Shown one piece after another: positions 33,695-44,409 of a stretch of DNA of 44,436 nucleotides. The DNA comes from Pseudomonadota bacterium. GTDB lineage: Bacteria > Desulfobacterota > Desulfobulbia > Desulfobulbales > SURF-16. The translations under genes and the position numbers were made by a program. The notes under the pieces were generated by a model. That model saw only the letters and a list, made by a program, of their open reading frames with translations. It did not search any database and was not told where the DNA came from. The stretch is from assembly GCA_018897105.1 (NCBI GenBank), contig JAHILF010000147.1, positions 1-44,436 of the forward strand, written 5' to 3'. How positions within the stretch are numbered: the first letter of the stretch is position 1; the number at the start of each line of letters is the position of its first letter.

Positions 33695-36600
33695 TCAGAT
33701 CACCAGGGCAAGCGACTGCACGGTTGCCGCATTCTGATCCCGCTGTTCCCAGAGCATGCAGGCCTGGCGGATACACTCGCGGTTCAGGGCATACTGGCTG
33801 CAGGCCAGGGAATCTGCGGCCAGCAGGGGGACCGGCAGAATTTCTGCTGATAAGTCCGCCGCCTCCTGCAGGGCGATCATCGTCTCCCGCTGGCAGCAGC
33901 GGCCGGCCTGAAAACAGGCGATTTTTTCCAGAATCCTGGCCGTAACCTGCTGGGCCATCTGCCGCTTTTTCGGGGTCAGGGGCGTTGCCCCAAGAATGAC
34001 GGAAAAGGCGATGCCCGCCCCAACCGCCGCGCCGCAGCTGCCCCAGAAACCGCACACCCCGCCCGGCACCTTGCTGCCGCGCTCAATAGCCGCCAGGATA
34101 TCCTTGTTGCCCACCTTGCCCCCCCGGGCCCGGTAGGTGGAGAGAATGATGCCCGGCACCAGGGCATGATGCTCCGGGCCATGCATGGAGATGGCCGGCA
34201 GGGATCTGATTTTTTTCATCAGCGTCACCATGTCTTCGATGGCCGATTCCGTGCAGATCTTTCTGATCACCGCCACCCCCTTATGCTGGTGACAGGCATC
34301 GCAGACAAAATGGCCGCCCAGGCAGGAGGCATTGGCTGCTTTCTTCTCGCCGCAGTAATAACAGGCCTTTTCCCGTTCAGTGGTGAAATAACGCAACTCG
34401 CTGCCGCACACCAGGCAGTCGGCATGTTGCCGTTTTTTTTCGCTGGGTGCCGGGCAGCAGGACAAATCAGCCGATGAGGCAGTCTCAGGCGGCACGCCGC
34501 AGCAGCCTCCCGTTTGGGCAATATTGGTCACCGCGCCGTTGGCATCAACTACAAAGACGGAATCATCAAGTGCCTCAATATCGCTCAGGGCGACTCTGGT
34601 TTTTTTGCCTTTGAGCAGCAGCTCGCCGCTTTCCGTGTAAACCGCGGCAAACGGGCCGCGATAGATGGCATCAACCATCTCTTGGGCCGCAGGCTTGCAG
34701 ACGGCAAAGGTCAGAGAATAAAAGGAGGTGGCGTCCAGCTGCCGATAGGGAAACCGCTTGACCAGTTTCATGGCGGTAAAGCCTGTGGCCTGAAGCATGG
34801 CCATGAGGTCCACCTGCTGCATGGCCCCGCCCAGACATTCACCCCGCAGTTTCGCATTATTTTTGATGTGGACCGGAATCGGCTCATCGGTGACGATATC
34901 GGAGACCACAAGCCTGCCGCCGGGCCGTAAAATACGGAAGGCCTCATGCAGGGTCCGCCGCTTGTCAGGGCTCAGATTAATCACACAGTTGGAAATCACC
35001 ACGTCGGCCGCGCCGTCTGGCAGCGGGAGGGCCTCCAGAAAGCCCTTTTTGAACTCCATATTGTCATAGCCGAGCTCCCGGGCGACCTGTTCCTGGGATG
35101 ATCGGGCCAGGCTCAGCATCTCATCGGTCATATCAATGCCATAGACCTGCCCCGTCTCCCCCACCATCCTGGCTGCCTGGAAACACTCCACCCCGCTGCC
35201 GCTGCCCAGATCCACCAGGGTTTCCCCCGGCTGCAGCCCCGCATCCTGCACCGGGCTGCCGCAGCCGTAGGAACGCTGCCGGGAAACGGTGGGAATAAAC
35301 AGCGCCTCGGCCTGCTGGGGGGCAAAGGGGTTGACAATATCCTCATTGGCCAGGGTGGCGGCCCGGGCATAAAACTCCCGCACCGTGCCATGACCGCCGT
35401 CCGCTGCCAGGGAAACGACGCAGTTGCAGTGGGTCAGCGCCACCCCCTGCTCACCGTCGGCGCAGTCATAACGGACATCGCCCATTTTCAACAGAAAAGC
35501 CGTGCCGTCCGCCTGGGGGTAGCTGCCGGCCTGGCGGCCAATGAGCCAGAGGGCAATGCGGTTATAAAGGGGAACATAGGGATCATGGCCCGTGAATTTC
35601 CCGGCGGCAACATAACTGTGATCGATATCCCCGCCGCCCACCAGAAAGCGCAGAGCGTTCCGCTCATAGGCGCTGCCCGCCAGGGTGGCGGCGCGCAAAT
35701 CCTGCAGCACAGGGCTGGTGCGCCACCCCTGTTCAAGGCCCTGATCAAGAGAACCGCAGCAAAGCGCCGCGATGCCCACCAGGGCCGGCGAGGGATAGAT
35801 ATTGCCGTCAGGCCCCACGGTCAGTGATTCCCAACCGCTGTTGCTTAAATCATGACGGGTGCCCGGGGTGGAAAATACCTGGCCTTTGATGGTCTCCACA
35901 TTATCAATGGCTACGCCCTTTTCCTCGGCGATTTCCAGGCAGCCCGCCAGATGCATCCAGATTTCCTCGGGCGGCACAAACTGCTCGTCACTGCCCTTGC
36001 CCCGGACAAAATGCCAGAGCAGATGCATATTGCCGATACCCTGCTCAGCCGCAAAACCGATCATGGCTGGCAGATCATGAATATTTTCCCGATTGACGGC
36101 AACGGAGAGGGTGGCGGTGAGCCGCGTCTGCCGCAGGGCAATGAGATTGGCCAGCAGCCGGGCAAAGGTCCCCTTGCCCCGCAGGGCGTCATGGCTCTCT
36201 TCCATGCCGTCCAGGCTGATCTGCAGATGCAGGCGCTCGGCCGGGACGCGCTGCAGGAAATCGATATTTGCCGCGAGCAGCAGGCCGTTGGTCAAAATCA
36301 CGGCATGGACTTCCCGGTCCTCAAGCAGATTTTGAATGATTTCCGAAAATTGCGGGTAGACAAATGGTTCTCCGCCGGTAAAATAAAAAAGCGTGCAGCC
36401 CAGCGTCCTGGCCTGGGCGATGCCTTTTTCAAGCTGCTTGCGGCTGAGTGAACTGGACTGGGCCGGAGAAGCGGAAAAAAGACAGTGCCGGCAGGCGAGA
36501 TTGCACTGATTGGTCAGATGAAACCAGCATTCTTTTAATGAGGAGAGGGTAAGAAAATTTTCCCGGCCAGGGTAGGCCTCGGTCCCCGAATTTGCCAGAT

Positions 36601-36808
36601 GGGAAAAAATAAGGGCCCGGTCAAGCACGTCTTCACCAGCCCCAGATACCCAGGACCCATGATCGGGGGATGGAAAATCATCCGTCATGGCCCGCTGCAA
36701 CAGGTTATCAGCCTTGATGCCGGCCACAAACCAGTCCGGCTTCTGCGCATTAATGTAAATCGCCAGTCCGTTGCTTGCAAACCTCTGCCAGTATTTTAAT
36801 GATTGCAT
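33695..36808 (-). CDS. Fusion of radical SAM, ArsM-type arsenite methyltransferase and Cys-rich DUF5714-like domains
   Basis: 1037 residues in one frame. N-terminal region (1-85) followed by a radical SAM core with CNLACRHC (Cys102, 106, 109), TGGEPF (144-149), ISLDG and a SPASM-like spacer region. A second block (about 460-705) is a SAM methyltransferase with LVDLGSGSG (531-539) and all three positions of the ArsM cysteine set: SYGCGSP (Cys516), SNCVINLS (Cys608) and GECLGG (Cys658). The C-terminal block (about 765-1020) is cysteine-rich (CC at 769-770 and 784-785, CLVC, CYYC, CDAC) and matches my recollection of DUF5714. Product probably modifies arsenic or another thiophilic substrate; not established. 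It precedes mutM and diverges from rph. Confidence 0.8.
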   Translation of the reverse strand: MQSLKYWQRFASNGLAIYINAQKPDWFVAGIKADNLLQRAMTDDFPSPDHGSWVSGAGEDVLDRALIFSHLANSGTEAYPGRENFLTLSSLKECWFHLTNQCNLACRHCLFSASPAQSSSLSRKQLEKGIAQARTLGCTLFYFTGGEPFVYPQFSEIIQNLLEDREVHAVILTNGLLLAANIDFLQRVPAERLHLQISLDGMEESHDALRGKGTFARLLANLIALRQTRLTATLSVAVNRENIHDLPAMIGFAAEQGIGNMHLLWHFVRGKGSDEQFVPPEEIWMHLAGCLEIAEEKGVAIDNVETIKGQVFSTPGTRHDLSNSGWESLTVGPDGNIYPSPALVGIAALCCGSLDQGLEQGWRTSPVLQDLRAATLAGSAYERNALRFLVGGGDIDHSYVAAGKFTGHDPYVPLYNRIALWLIGRQAGSYPQADGTAFLLKMGDVRYDCADGEQGVALTHCNCVVSLAADGGHGTVREFYARAATLANEDIVNPFAPQQAEALFIPTVSRQRSYGCGSPVQDAGLQPGETLVDLGSGSGVECFQAARMVGETGQVYGIDMTDEMLSLARSSQEQVARELGYDNMEFKKGFLEALPLPDGAADVVISNCVINLSPDKRRTLHEAFRILRPGGRLVVSDIVTDEPIPVHIKNNAKLRGECLGGAMQQVDLMAMLQATGFTAMKLVKRFPYRQLDATSFYSLTFAVCKPAAQEMVDAIYRGPFAAVYTESGELLLKGKKTRVALSDIEALDDSVFVVDANGAVTNIAQTGGCCGVPPETASSADLSCCPAPSEKKRQHADCLVCGSELRYFTTEREKACYYCGEKKAANASCLGGHFVCDACHQHKGVAVIRKICTESAIEDMVTLMKKIRSLPAISMHGPEHHALVPGIILSTYRARGGKVGNKDILAAIERGSKVPGGVCGFWGSCGAAVGAGIAFSVILGATPLTPKKRQMAQQVTARILEKIACFQAGRCCQRETMIALQEAADLSAEILPVPLLAADSLACSQYALNRECIRQACMLWEQRDQNAATVQSLALVI

Positions 36809-37012
36809 CGTATTCGTCTCAAAAATAGTTTACATTGGGGGATATTTCAGGCAAAGGTCAGCACCTTAGCATAAATATACGGATATGAAAACAGATGCTC
36901 CAGGAAAAAGATAACCGCCTCTTCCCGCCTTGCAGGCGACCGGCGAAATATGCTGAAAAAAATAGCCCGATGCTGCGGCAGAACTCATTGCCCGGCAAAT
37001 AAAAAGAAAAAT
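36809..37012. promoter_or_regulatory. Divergent intergenic region between the radical SAM fusion and rph
   Basis: 204 bp that must carry promoters in both directions. No confident hexamer pair or ArsR-type operator was recognised by eye. Part of it is open in the rph frame (from 36950), but those codons do not resemble RNase PH. Confidence 0.4.
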
Positions 37013-38841
<1,829 letters not shown>

Positions 38842-38862
38842 CATCCATCAAGGAGTGAAGTT

Positions 38863-39210
38863 ATGACATCTCTCGCCTATGCTGCTGATGCGGCGGCATC
38901 CCCTGCAGCAAATCCATTAACCGGCTTTCTGCCGATGATTCTGATCTTTATAGTCTTTTATTTCCTGCTTATTCGCCCGCAGCAGAAAAAGGCCAAGGCC
39001 CTGCAGGAATTTCTGAGCAACCTGAAAAAAGGAGACGAGGTCATCACTGGCGGCGGATTGCACGGAAAAATCACCGGCATCACCGATTCGGTTGTGACCC
39101 TGGAAATCGCCGACAATGTCCGGGTCAAGGTCGCCCGCCAGTACATCCTGTCTTCCGCGTCAGGCGCGAGCTGCTCCAAACAGGACCAGTCCTGCAGCAC
39201 CTCCAGCTGA
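38863..39210 (+). CDS. yajC: Preprotein translocase accessory subunit YajC
   Basis: 115 residues: a hydrophobic span at about 22-39 (FLPMILIFIVFYFLLIRP) followed immediately by RPQQKKAKA and the KKGDEVITGGGLHGKI fold, the YajC signature. The C-terminus has a short Cys/Ser-rich tail. A GGAG ribosome-binding site lies about 8 bases before the ATG. YajC associates with SecDF and SecYEG in the inner membrane. The secDF genes normally found next are absent here. Confidence 0.93.
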   Translation: MTSLAYAADAAASPAANPLTGFLPMILIFIVFYFLLIRPQQKKAKALQEFLSNLKKGDEVITGGGLHGKITGITDSVVTLEIADNVRVKVARQYILSSASGASCSKQDQSCSTSS

Positions 39211-39423
39211 GGATTCGGACGATAGTTCCACCGGTGGTGAAACAACAAGGGCCCGTCGATTGTGACCCGAATATGCCTGCTCACCCTGATAGAGATTTTT
39301 CCGGGCTGAGCAGCTCTTTCATGTGTCGCAACGATGGGCTTGCCCGGCGGTTTATGTTGCCCGACAGGGCAGGCGGGTTTTACTGCGCCTCTTTTACATA
39401 CTCCATTTCCCAGCCAGACAATC
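39211..39423. other. Intergenic region after yajC
   Basis: 213 bp. It contains a CCACCGGTGG palindrome near 39229-39238 and no typical terminator. Open frames continue into it from the downstream HDOD-kinase gene, but the translated residues are not family-like. This is where secDF would be expected in many relatives. Confidence 0.4.
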
Positions 39424-42180
39424 ATGCCTGAAAATCTTCTTGAGTGCACTTTCTCTCTTGATAGTCTTCCCACTCTGCCCTCGGTGGCAATTGAGGCCAT
39501 CCGCCTCATGGAGGGGGAACATTCCACCTTTGACTCCATCGCTGATCTGCTGAAAAACGATCAGGTGCTCACCGGTAAAATTCTCCAGTACGCCAACTCC
39601 GCCCATGTGGGTGCCAGAAAGGAAATTGACACCATTCCCCAGGCAATTTCAGCCACAGGCTTCAATGCCCTGCGCAGTATCATTCTTTCGGTCTCCATTT
39701 TTGACACCTTTTCGGCAAAAATCGCACCCCACCAGACCAAGCTGGTGAATTTCTGGCTGCACTCCATCGGGGTAGCCGCCACCGCCGAGGCCCTGGCCCG
39801 GAAGCTTGATTTCCCTTCCCCGGACCAGGCCTATCTGGCCGGACTGACCCACGACCTGGGCAAACTCGTCTTTTTTCAGCAGTTTCCCGACAAATTCAAC
39901 CAGATCTGCCGGGAATTGTCCGATTATGCCCCCCACAGCAGCAGAAATGAATTCCTGCCCCTTGATGTGGAGCAGGCCATTGCCGGCTTCAACCATATCG
40001 ATGTGGGAAAAACAATCGGCGAACGCTACGGTTTTCCTGAAAGTTTAACCAGATCAATGTGGCTGCACCACCAGCCGGTGATCGAACCCATCCGCCCGGA
40101 GCTGGACCATCTGCCCCAGCTCATCCGCTTTGCCGATGTGCTGTGTGTCACCCATAACGTGGGTTCAAGTTACTTTCTCACCGAAACGCCGGTGTGCCAT
40201 GACCATTTCCATTTTGCCCTGGAAAACCTGATCCGGCTGCACCAGCTCAGCACGGAGGATATCGACAACATCATGGCCGATGTCCATCTGCGGGTTGCCG
40301 AGGTGTGCAAGATCCTCGGTTTCTGGAATGAGGATGATTATCAGAAACTGGTGCGCTCGGCCAATGTCAGTCTCGGCAAAATGAGCATGGAGCTTGATGA
40401 AAACAATCAGCTGCTGCTAGCCACCAATCAGGTTCTTGCCGCCACCTGCGACATGCACCGGAAACTCCATTCCAACATCACCCTGACGGAGGCCGCCGAG
40501 GTGGTGGCCGATTCGGTATGCCGGGCCTTTGACGTAAAACGCTGCCTCTGCCTGATCCGCGACCCGGCGGCCCATCGTTTCGTCGGTTCCCTGGCCGACC
40601 ACCAGGTCTTCCAGAATGTGGAGCTGCCCAGCCGTCTTGCCGATCTGGATAACAGACGCAATTACGCCACCAACGATATCGAGGTGGAAGCGGCAAACAG
40701 GCTGGAACAGGTCACCCATGACCTGCTGCACGGCCGGATTGCCGAGTCGCGCATGTTCAGCATCATGACCGGCTCCAAGTTCCTCGCCACCTTTTTTATG
40801 GCCGACCATTATTCCCGCTGGCGCAAAGAGCAGCTGCTGGGCCAGCTGGTGGTCGATTTCAGCAGCGGCCCGGATTTCATCCGCAACGGTTTTGCCGCTC
40901 TGCAGAAAAACTTCGAGGCCATGACCTCGGCCGCCGGCATGGCCATTGAGCGCCTGCTCCTGCATCAGGACATCACCCGGCAGGCGCGCAAACTGACCGA
41001 AACCTCCCGCAAAATGGAAGAAAACCAGCGACAGCTCTTTTCTTCCCATCGTCTGGCCACGGTGGGCAGGCTCGCCGCCGGCGCGGCCCATGAGATCAAT
41101 AATCCCCTCACCATCGTTTCGCTGAACCTGCAGATCCTCAAACGGCTGATCAATCAATTACCTGAAAACGAGACGCTGATGGAACGCCTGCAGATCATCT
41201 CGGACCAGGAAACCAGGATCTCCAATGTCATCCAGGATCTCATGGGTTTTGCCAAACCCACGGAACCGAAATTTTGCCCGGTGGAGATTGGGGAGATCGT
41301 GGCCAAGGCCCTCGCTCTGGCCAAAAGCAGAGCCCCGCTGGTCAATATCCGCATTGACAACCAGCTGCCCAAAACCCTGCCCCAGGTGATGGTGGATCCC
41401 CAGCAGATCGAGCAGGTTTTTTTAAATCTGTTCATGAATGCCTGTCAGGCCATGCCCCAGAGCGGCACCTTGACCATCACCGGAGTCACCGGCGATGATT
41501 TCATCGAGATTACCATGGTCGATACCGGCACCGGCATCGCCAAAAAGGATCTGCATAAGATCTTTGATCCCTTTTTCACCACCAAACTGGAAGGGGAAGG
41601 CACGGGCCTGGGCCTGGCGGTCTGCCACGCCATTGTGGAACACAACCAGGGCACCTTGCGGGCGGAAAGCAAGCAAGGAGAGGGTGCCACCTTCATCATG
41701 CGTCTGCCCCAGGACAAGAGCGGCAGGCTGCGCCAGATGAAAAACATCCTGAAGACAAAGAAAAAAACGAATACAGCCAAAGCGACGCCGGAAAAATGCA
41801 AAATTCTGGTGGTGGATGATGAACGCATCCTAAACGAAATCATGCAGGAATTCCTCAAGGCCGCAGGTTTTGCTGTTGACGGGGCTTATGATGGGGTCGA
41901 GGGCTTGGAAAAACTGCGCCACGGTAAATATCACGTGGTGCTGCTCGACATCCGCATGCCGCGCAAAGACGGCCTGGAGGTGCTGGAATTCATCAAAAAG
42001 GAATACCCGGAAGTGCAGGTCATCATCATCACCGGGCTGGCCTCCCTGGACGAGATCAAGGAAACCGTAAAAAAAGGCGCCTTTGCCTGCCTGAAAAAAC
42101 CGTTCATGCTGGACAAGGTGCTGGATACCATTGAACGGGCGGTGAAGGACCAGAAGTGTAAAATCGCCCCTGATGCCTGA
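39424..42180 (+). CDS. HDOD - histidine kinase - receiver hybrid signalling protein
   Basis: 918 residues from ATG 39424. HDOD domain (about 10-300) with LTHDLGKL retaining the His143-Asp144 pair; a GAF-like region (about 355-515); HisKA with phospho-acceptor His556 in GAAHEINNP; HATPase_c (about 655-765) with the N-box NLFMNACQA, the DTGTGI box and GEGTGLGLAV; and a C-terminal receiver (about 793-905) with VVDDE and the phospho-acceptor Asp842 in LLDIRMPRKDG. No membrane segments, so it is a soluble sensor. The receiver has no output domain, implying phosphotransfer to another protein or self-control. It overlaps the FlhG gene by 8 bp. Confidence 0.92.
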   Translation: MPENLLECTFSLDSLPTLPSVAIEAIRLMEGEHSTFDSIADLLKNDQVLTGKILQYANSAHVGARKEIDTIPQAISATGFNALRSIILSVSIFDTFSAKIAPHQTKLVNFWLHSIGVAATAEALARKLDFPSPDQAYLAGLTHDLGKLVFFQQFPDKFNQICRELSDYAPHSSRNEFLPLDVEQAIAGFNHIDVGKTIGERYGFPESLTRSMWLHHQPVIEPIRPELDHLPQLIRFADVLCVTHNVGSSYFLTETPVCHDHFHFALENLIRLHQLSTEDIDNIMADVHLRVAEVCKILGFWNEDDYQKLVRSANVSLGKMSMELDENNQLLLATNQVLAATCDMHRKLHSNITLTEAAEVVADSVCRAFDVKRCLCLIRDPAAHRFVGSLADHQVFQNVELPSRLADLDNRRNYATNDIEVEAANRLEQVTHDLLHGRIAESRMFSIMTGSKFLATFFMADHYSRWRKEQLLGQLVVDFSSGPDFIRNGFAALQKNFEAMTSAAGMAIERLLLHQDITRQARKLTETSRKMEENQRQLFSSHRLATVGRLAAGAAHEINNPLTIVSLNLQILKRLINQLPENETLMERLQIISDQETRISNVIQDLMGFAKPTEPKFCPVEIGEIVAKALALAKSRAPLVNIRIDNQLPKTLPQVMVDPQQIEQVFLNLFMNACQAMPQSGTLTITGVTGDDFIEITMVDTGTGIAKKDLHKIFDPFFTTKLEGEGTGLGLAVCHAIVEHNQGTLRAESKQGEGATFIMRLPQDKSGRLRQMKNILKTKKKTNTAKATPEKCKILVVDDERILNEIMQEFLKAAGFAVDGAYDGVEGLEKLRHGKYHVVLLDIRMPRKDGLEVLEFIKKEYPEVQVIIITGLASLDEIKETVKKGAFACLKKPFMLDKVLDTIERAVKDQKCKIAPDA

Positions 42181-43231
42181 CCAGCTGCTGAGCATAGATG
42201 ATGTTGTCCGCCTGACCGGGCTTGAAGAGAGCCTGATCCGTTTCTACGAGTCCGAATATCCCGCTGAACTGCCGAAAAAAATCCTGCTGGGCGGCGCCCT
42301 GTTTTTTGCTCCGGCAAGTATCGCCGCTTTTGCCGGCATCCATGCCCGGCAGCAGGGGGCGGAGAGCGGCCAGCAGAGGAAAAAAGAGCGCTTTGCCAGG
42401 GTGATTACCGTCACCTCGGGCAAGGGCGGGGTGGGGAAAACCAATCTGGCCCTGAACCTGGCCATTGAGTTCCAGCGCCTGGGCAAGATGAGCGTGGTGC
42501 TGGATGCGGATATGGGCCTGGCCAATGTCCATCTGCTGGCCGGCCTGACCCCGCGCCACAATCTGACGGATCTGCTCTCGGGCCGGGTGGAGATGGCCGA
42601 ACTGATCGAGGCGGGCCCGGAGGGCATCGGCATCATTGCCGGGGGCAGCGGCATCCTGGACCTGGCGGACAGCAGAGCGCAGGACCGCTGCCGCATCATC
42701 GAATCCCTGGTGCAGCTGGAAAGGGCGGCGGAGATCATCCTGGTGGACACCGGCGCCGGCATGGGCCGCAGCGTGCGGGACTTTCTGCAGGCAGCCGACG
42801 AGATCCTCTTTGTCATCACCCCGGATATCACCTCGCTTACCGATGCCTACGGCCTGCTCAAGGCCCTGCACCAGGAAAACCTGCCCAACCTGCCCATTCA
42901 CCTGGTGGTCAACATGGTGCAGTCCCTGAAACAGGCGGCGGACGTCAGCCTGCGTTTCTCCTCCTGCGCCCGGGAATTCCTGGGCCGGGACATCATTGAC
43001 GCCGGCTACATTCTCAAAGACAACACGGTGTCCCAGGCCACGGCCCGCCGCACGCCCCACAGCATCTACCGCCCCAATGCCCGGGTCAGCAAAAATACCC
43101 GCACCATTGCCGCAAATCTTCTGCAAAAGGAGCAAAAACACTCTTCCGCCAGCTCCGCCTTTGCCCGCTACCTCAATCTCATCAAAAACGGGCAGCAGCC
43201 ACTGCCGCAGCCCCGGAGGAAAACCGCATGA
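42173..43231 (+). CDS. FlhG/MinD-like ATPase with N-terminal MerR-type HTH
   Basis: 352 residues. An N-terminal MerR-like helix-turn-helix (about 6-60, LLSIDDVVRLTGLEESLIRFYE) precedes a MinD/FlhG ATPase: deviant Walker A TSGKGGVGKTNLALNLA (about 82-98), VVLDADMGLANVHLLAGL, and ILVDTGAGMG with VITPDITSLTDAYGLLK. FlhG/YlxH proteins govern flagellar number and placement; the fused HTH is not part of the standard FlhG. No flagellar genes are in the window, so a polar role in another machine is possible. It overlaps both neighbours (8 bp and 4 bp). Confidence 0.9.
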   Translation: MPDQLLSIDDVVRLTGLEESLIRFYESEYPAELPKKILLGGALFFAPASIAAFAGIHARQQGAESGQQRKKERFARVITVTSGKGGVGKTNLALNLAIEFQRLGKMSVVLDADMGLANVHLLAGLTPRHNLTDLLSGRVEMAELIEAGPEGIGIIAGGSGILDLADSRAQDRCRIIESLVQLERAAEIILVDTGAGMGRSVRDFLQAADEILFVITPDITSLTDAYGLLKALHQENLPNLPIHLVVNMVQSLKQAADVSLRFSSCAREFLGRDIIDAGYILKDNTVSQATARRTPHSIYRPNARVSKNTRTIAANLLQKEQKHSSASSAFARYLNLIKNGQQPLPQPRRKTA

Positions 43232-44091
43232 GTCACGCCGGCTGGACGGAAAACTTCGGGCTGAAGCAGAATCCCTTCAAGGACACCCTGGATACGGACC
43301 TCTTTTACCGCACCCGGCAGCATGAGGAGGCCCTGGTGAAGATCCGCATCGGCATGGATGACTGCCATGCCCTCATCCTGCTCACCGGCCAGTCCGGCAC
43401 CGGCAAGACCCTGCTCTCCCAACTGGTCATCCGCAGCCTGGACCTTGGCCGTTTTGTCCCGGTTTTCGTGCCGGTCTACCCCGGCATGGGCAAAGGCATG
43501 CTGCTGGCCCAGATTCTGGCCGAGACGGACCAGCCCAACGCAGCCTGCCGCTTCACCCATGAACGTCTGAACCTGCTGCAGGAGGCCGCCCTTCACCTGC
43601 ACGCCAAAGGCCGGCGACTGGTGGTCATCATCGACGAGGCCCATTTCCTCAAAGCCGACGCCCTGCACATCCTGCGCACCCTGTCCAATCTCGAAACCGA
43701 AAAAGAAAAACTGGTGACCGTGCTGCTCATCGCCGAAAACAGCCTGGCCCGGCGTCTCAACAGTCCGTCCTACGCCTCATTGCGGGGCCGCATCACCTTT
43801 AGCGTGAACCTTGCGCCGCTGACCCGGGCCGAGACCGAACAGTTCATCAAGTTCCGGCTGCTCAAATGCGGCGGCCCGCCCCAGTTGCTCACCGCCGACG
43901 GCTATGACGCGGCGCACCGCATGAGCGGCGGCATTCCGCGGGAGATCAACCGCCTGCTCTATAACGGCTTTCTCGAGGCCCTGAGCCGCAACCAGCAGAT
44001 CGTAAGCGGCGCCCAGATCGAGAGCGCCGGCCACAAACTTGGAATTCCCCATGGGCAAACTCAGCAGACTGCGGCTCAAGCAGCCGAGTAA
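43228..44091 (+). CDS. ExeA/GspA-like AAA ATPase
   Basis: 287 residues. It begins WTENFGLKQNPFKDTLDTDLFY, the ExeA/TniB-like lead, followed by Walker A TGQSGTGKT (about 53-61) and Walker B VVIIDEAHFLKADAL (about 131-145). The sensor and arginine region is RGRITFSVNLAPLTRAE, and HRMSGGIPREINRL comes near the C-terminus. In Aeromonas ExeA helps insert the type II secretin through peptidoglycan; those proteins are longer and have a periplasmic domain, which this one lacks. A soluble ATPase partner for a cell-envelope or pilus machine is likely. Overlaps the FlhG gene (ATGA). Confidence 0.88.
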   Translation: MSHAGWTENFGLKQNPFKDTLDTDLFYRTRQHEEALVKIRIGMDDCHALILLTGQSGTGKTLLSQLVIRSLDLGRFVPVFVPVYPGMGKGMLLAQILAETDQPNAACRFTHERLNLLQEAALHLHAKGRRLVVIIDEAHFLKADALHILRTLSNLETEKEKLVTVLLIAENSLARRLNSPSYASLRGRITFSVNLAPLTRAETEQFIKFRLLKCGGPPQLLTADGYDAAHRMSGGIPREINRLLYNGFLEALSRNQQIVSGAQIESAGHKLGIPHGQTQQTAAQAAE

Positions 44092-44251
44092 GGATAAAAA
44101 GAGAGAGGAAGGGGTTGTTGCTGCGGAGCTTGCCGTACTGAGCGGGGGCGTGTTGCCCGGGAATGGCAAGGAAGGCGGGGCGCAGGCCGATGGCAAGGAT
44201 GTCTCCCCTGCCCCCTCTGTTTCCCGTGGAAAACGGCAATCAGGCAGATAA
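44051..44251 (+). CDS. Possible small basic protein overlapping the ExeA-like gene
   Basis: 66 codons from an ATG at 44051 inside the 3' end of the ATPase gene, ending 160 bases later. It begins MGKLSRLRLKQPSKDKKREE, strongly basic, then low-complexity Gly/Ala-rich residues. No family is recognised. It could be a chance frame or the start of the next operon gene; the tight overlap resembles the coupling seen for its neighbours. Confidence 0.33.
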   Translation: MGKLSRLRLKQPSKDKKREEGVVAAELAVLSGGVLPGNGKEGGAQADGKDVSPAPSVSRGKRQSGR

Positions 44252-44338
44252 CAACAGGGTGATTATTTCACTTAGAGACCCGGCAATTACAACTAGCTGT
44301 TCAATGCCGTTAACTTAAGAAAAACTGACTACACTCGT

Positions 44339-44409
44339 CGTCACCCCGGCGAAGGCCGGGGTCCAGAATTGTCGTAACTACCTGGATTCCGGCCTTCGCC
44401 GGAATGACG
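44339..44409. repeat. Dispersed inverted repeat of the CGTCACCCCGGCGAAGG type
   Basis: Two 28-base arms at 44339-44366 and 44382-44409 pair with 24 of 28 matches (CGTCACCCCGGCGAAGGCC against the reverse complement of CTGGATTCCGGCCTTCGCC). This family of REP-like palindromes is known from many proteobacterial genomes. It lies about 90 bp past the last predicted gene. Confidence 0.88.

Noticed and set aside
32868-34055. Extended MutM of 395 residues
   Set aside because: MutM needs Pro at position 2 after the initiating Met; the extra upstream residues are an out-of-frame reading of the fusion gene.
40417-41157. Long minus-strand frame inside the HDOD-kinase gene
   Set aside because: A frame opposite GC-rich coding DNA, lacking any family features, while the plus strand has complete kinase motifs.
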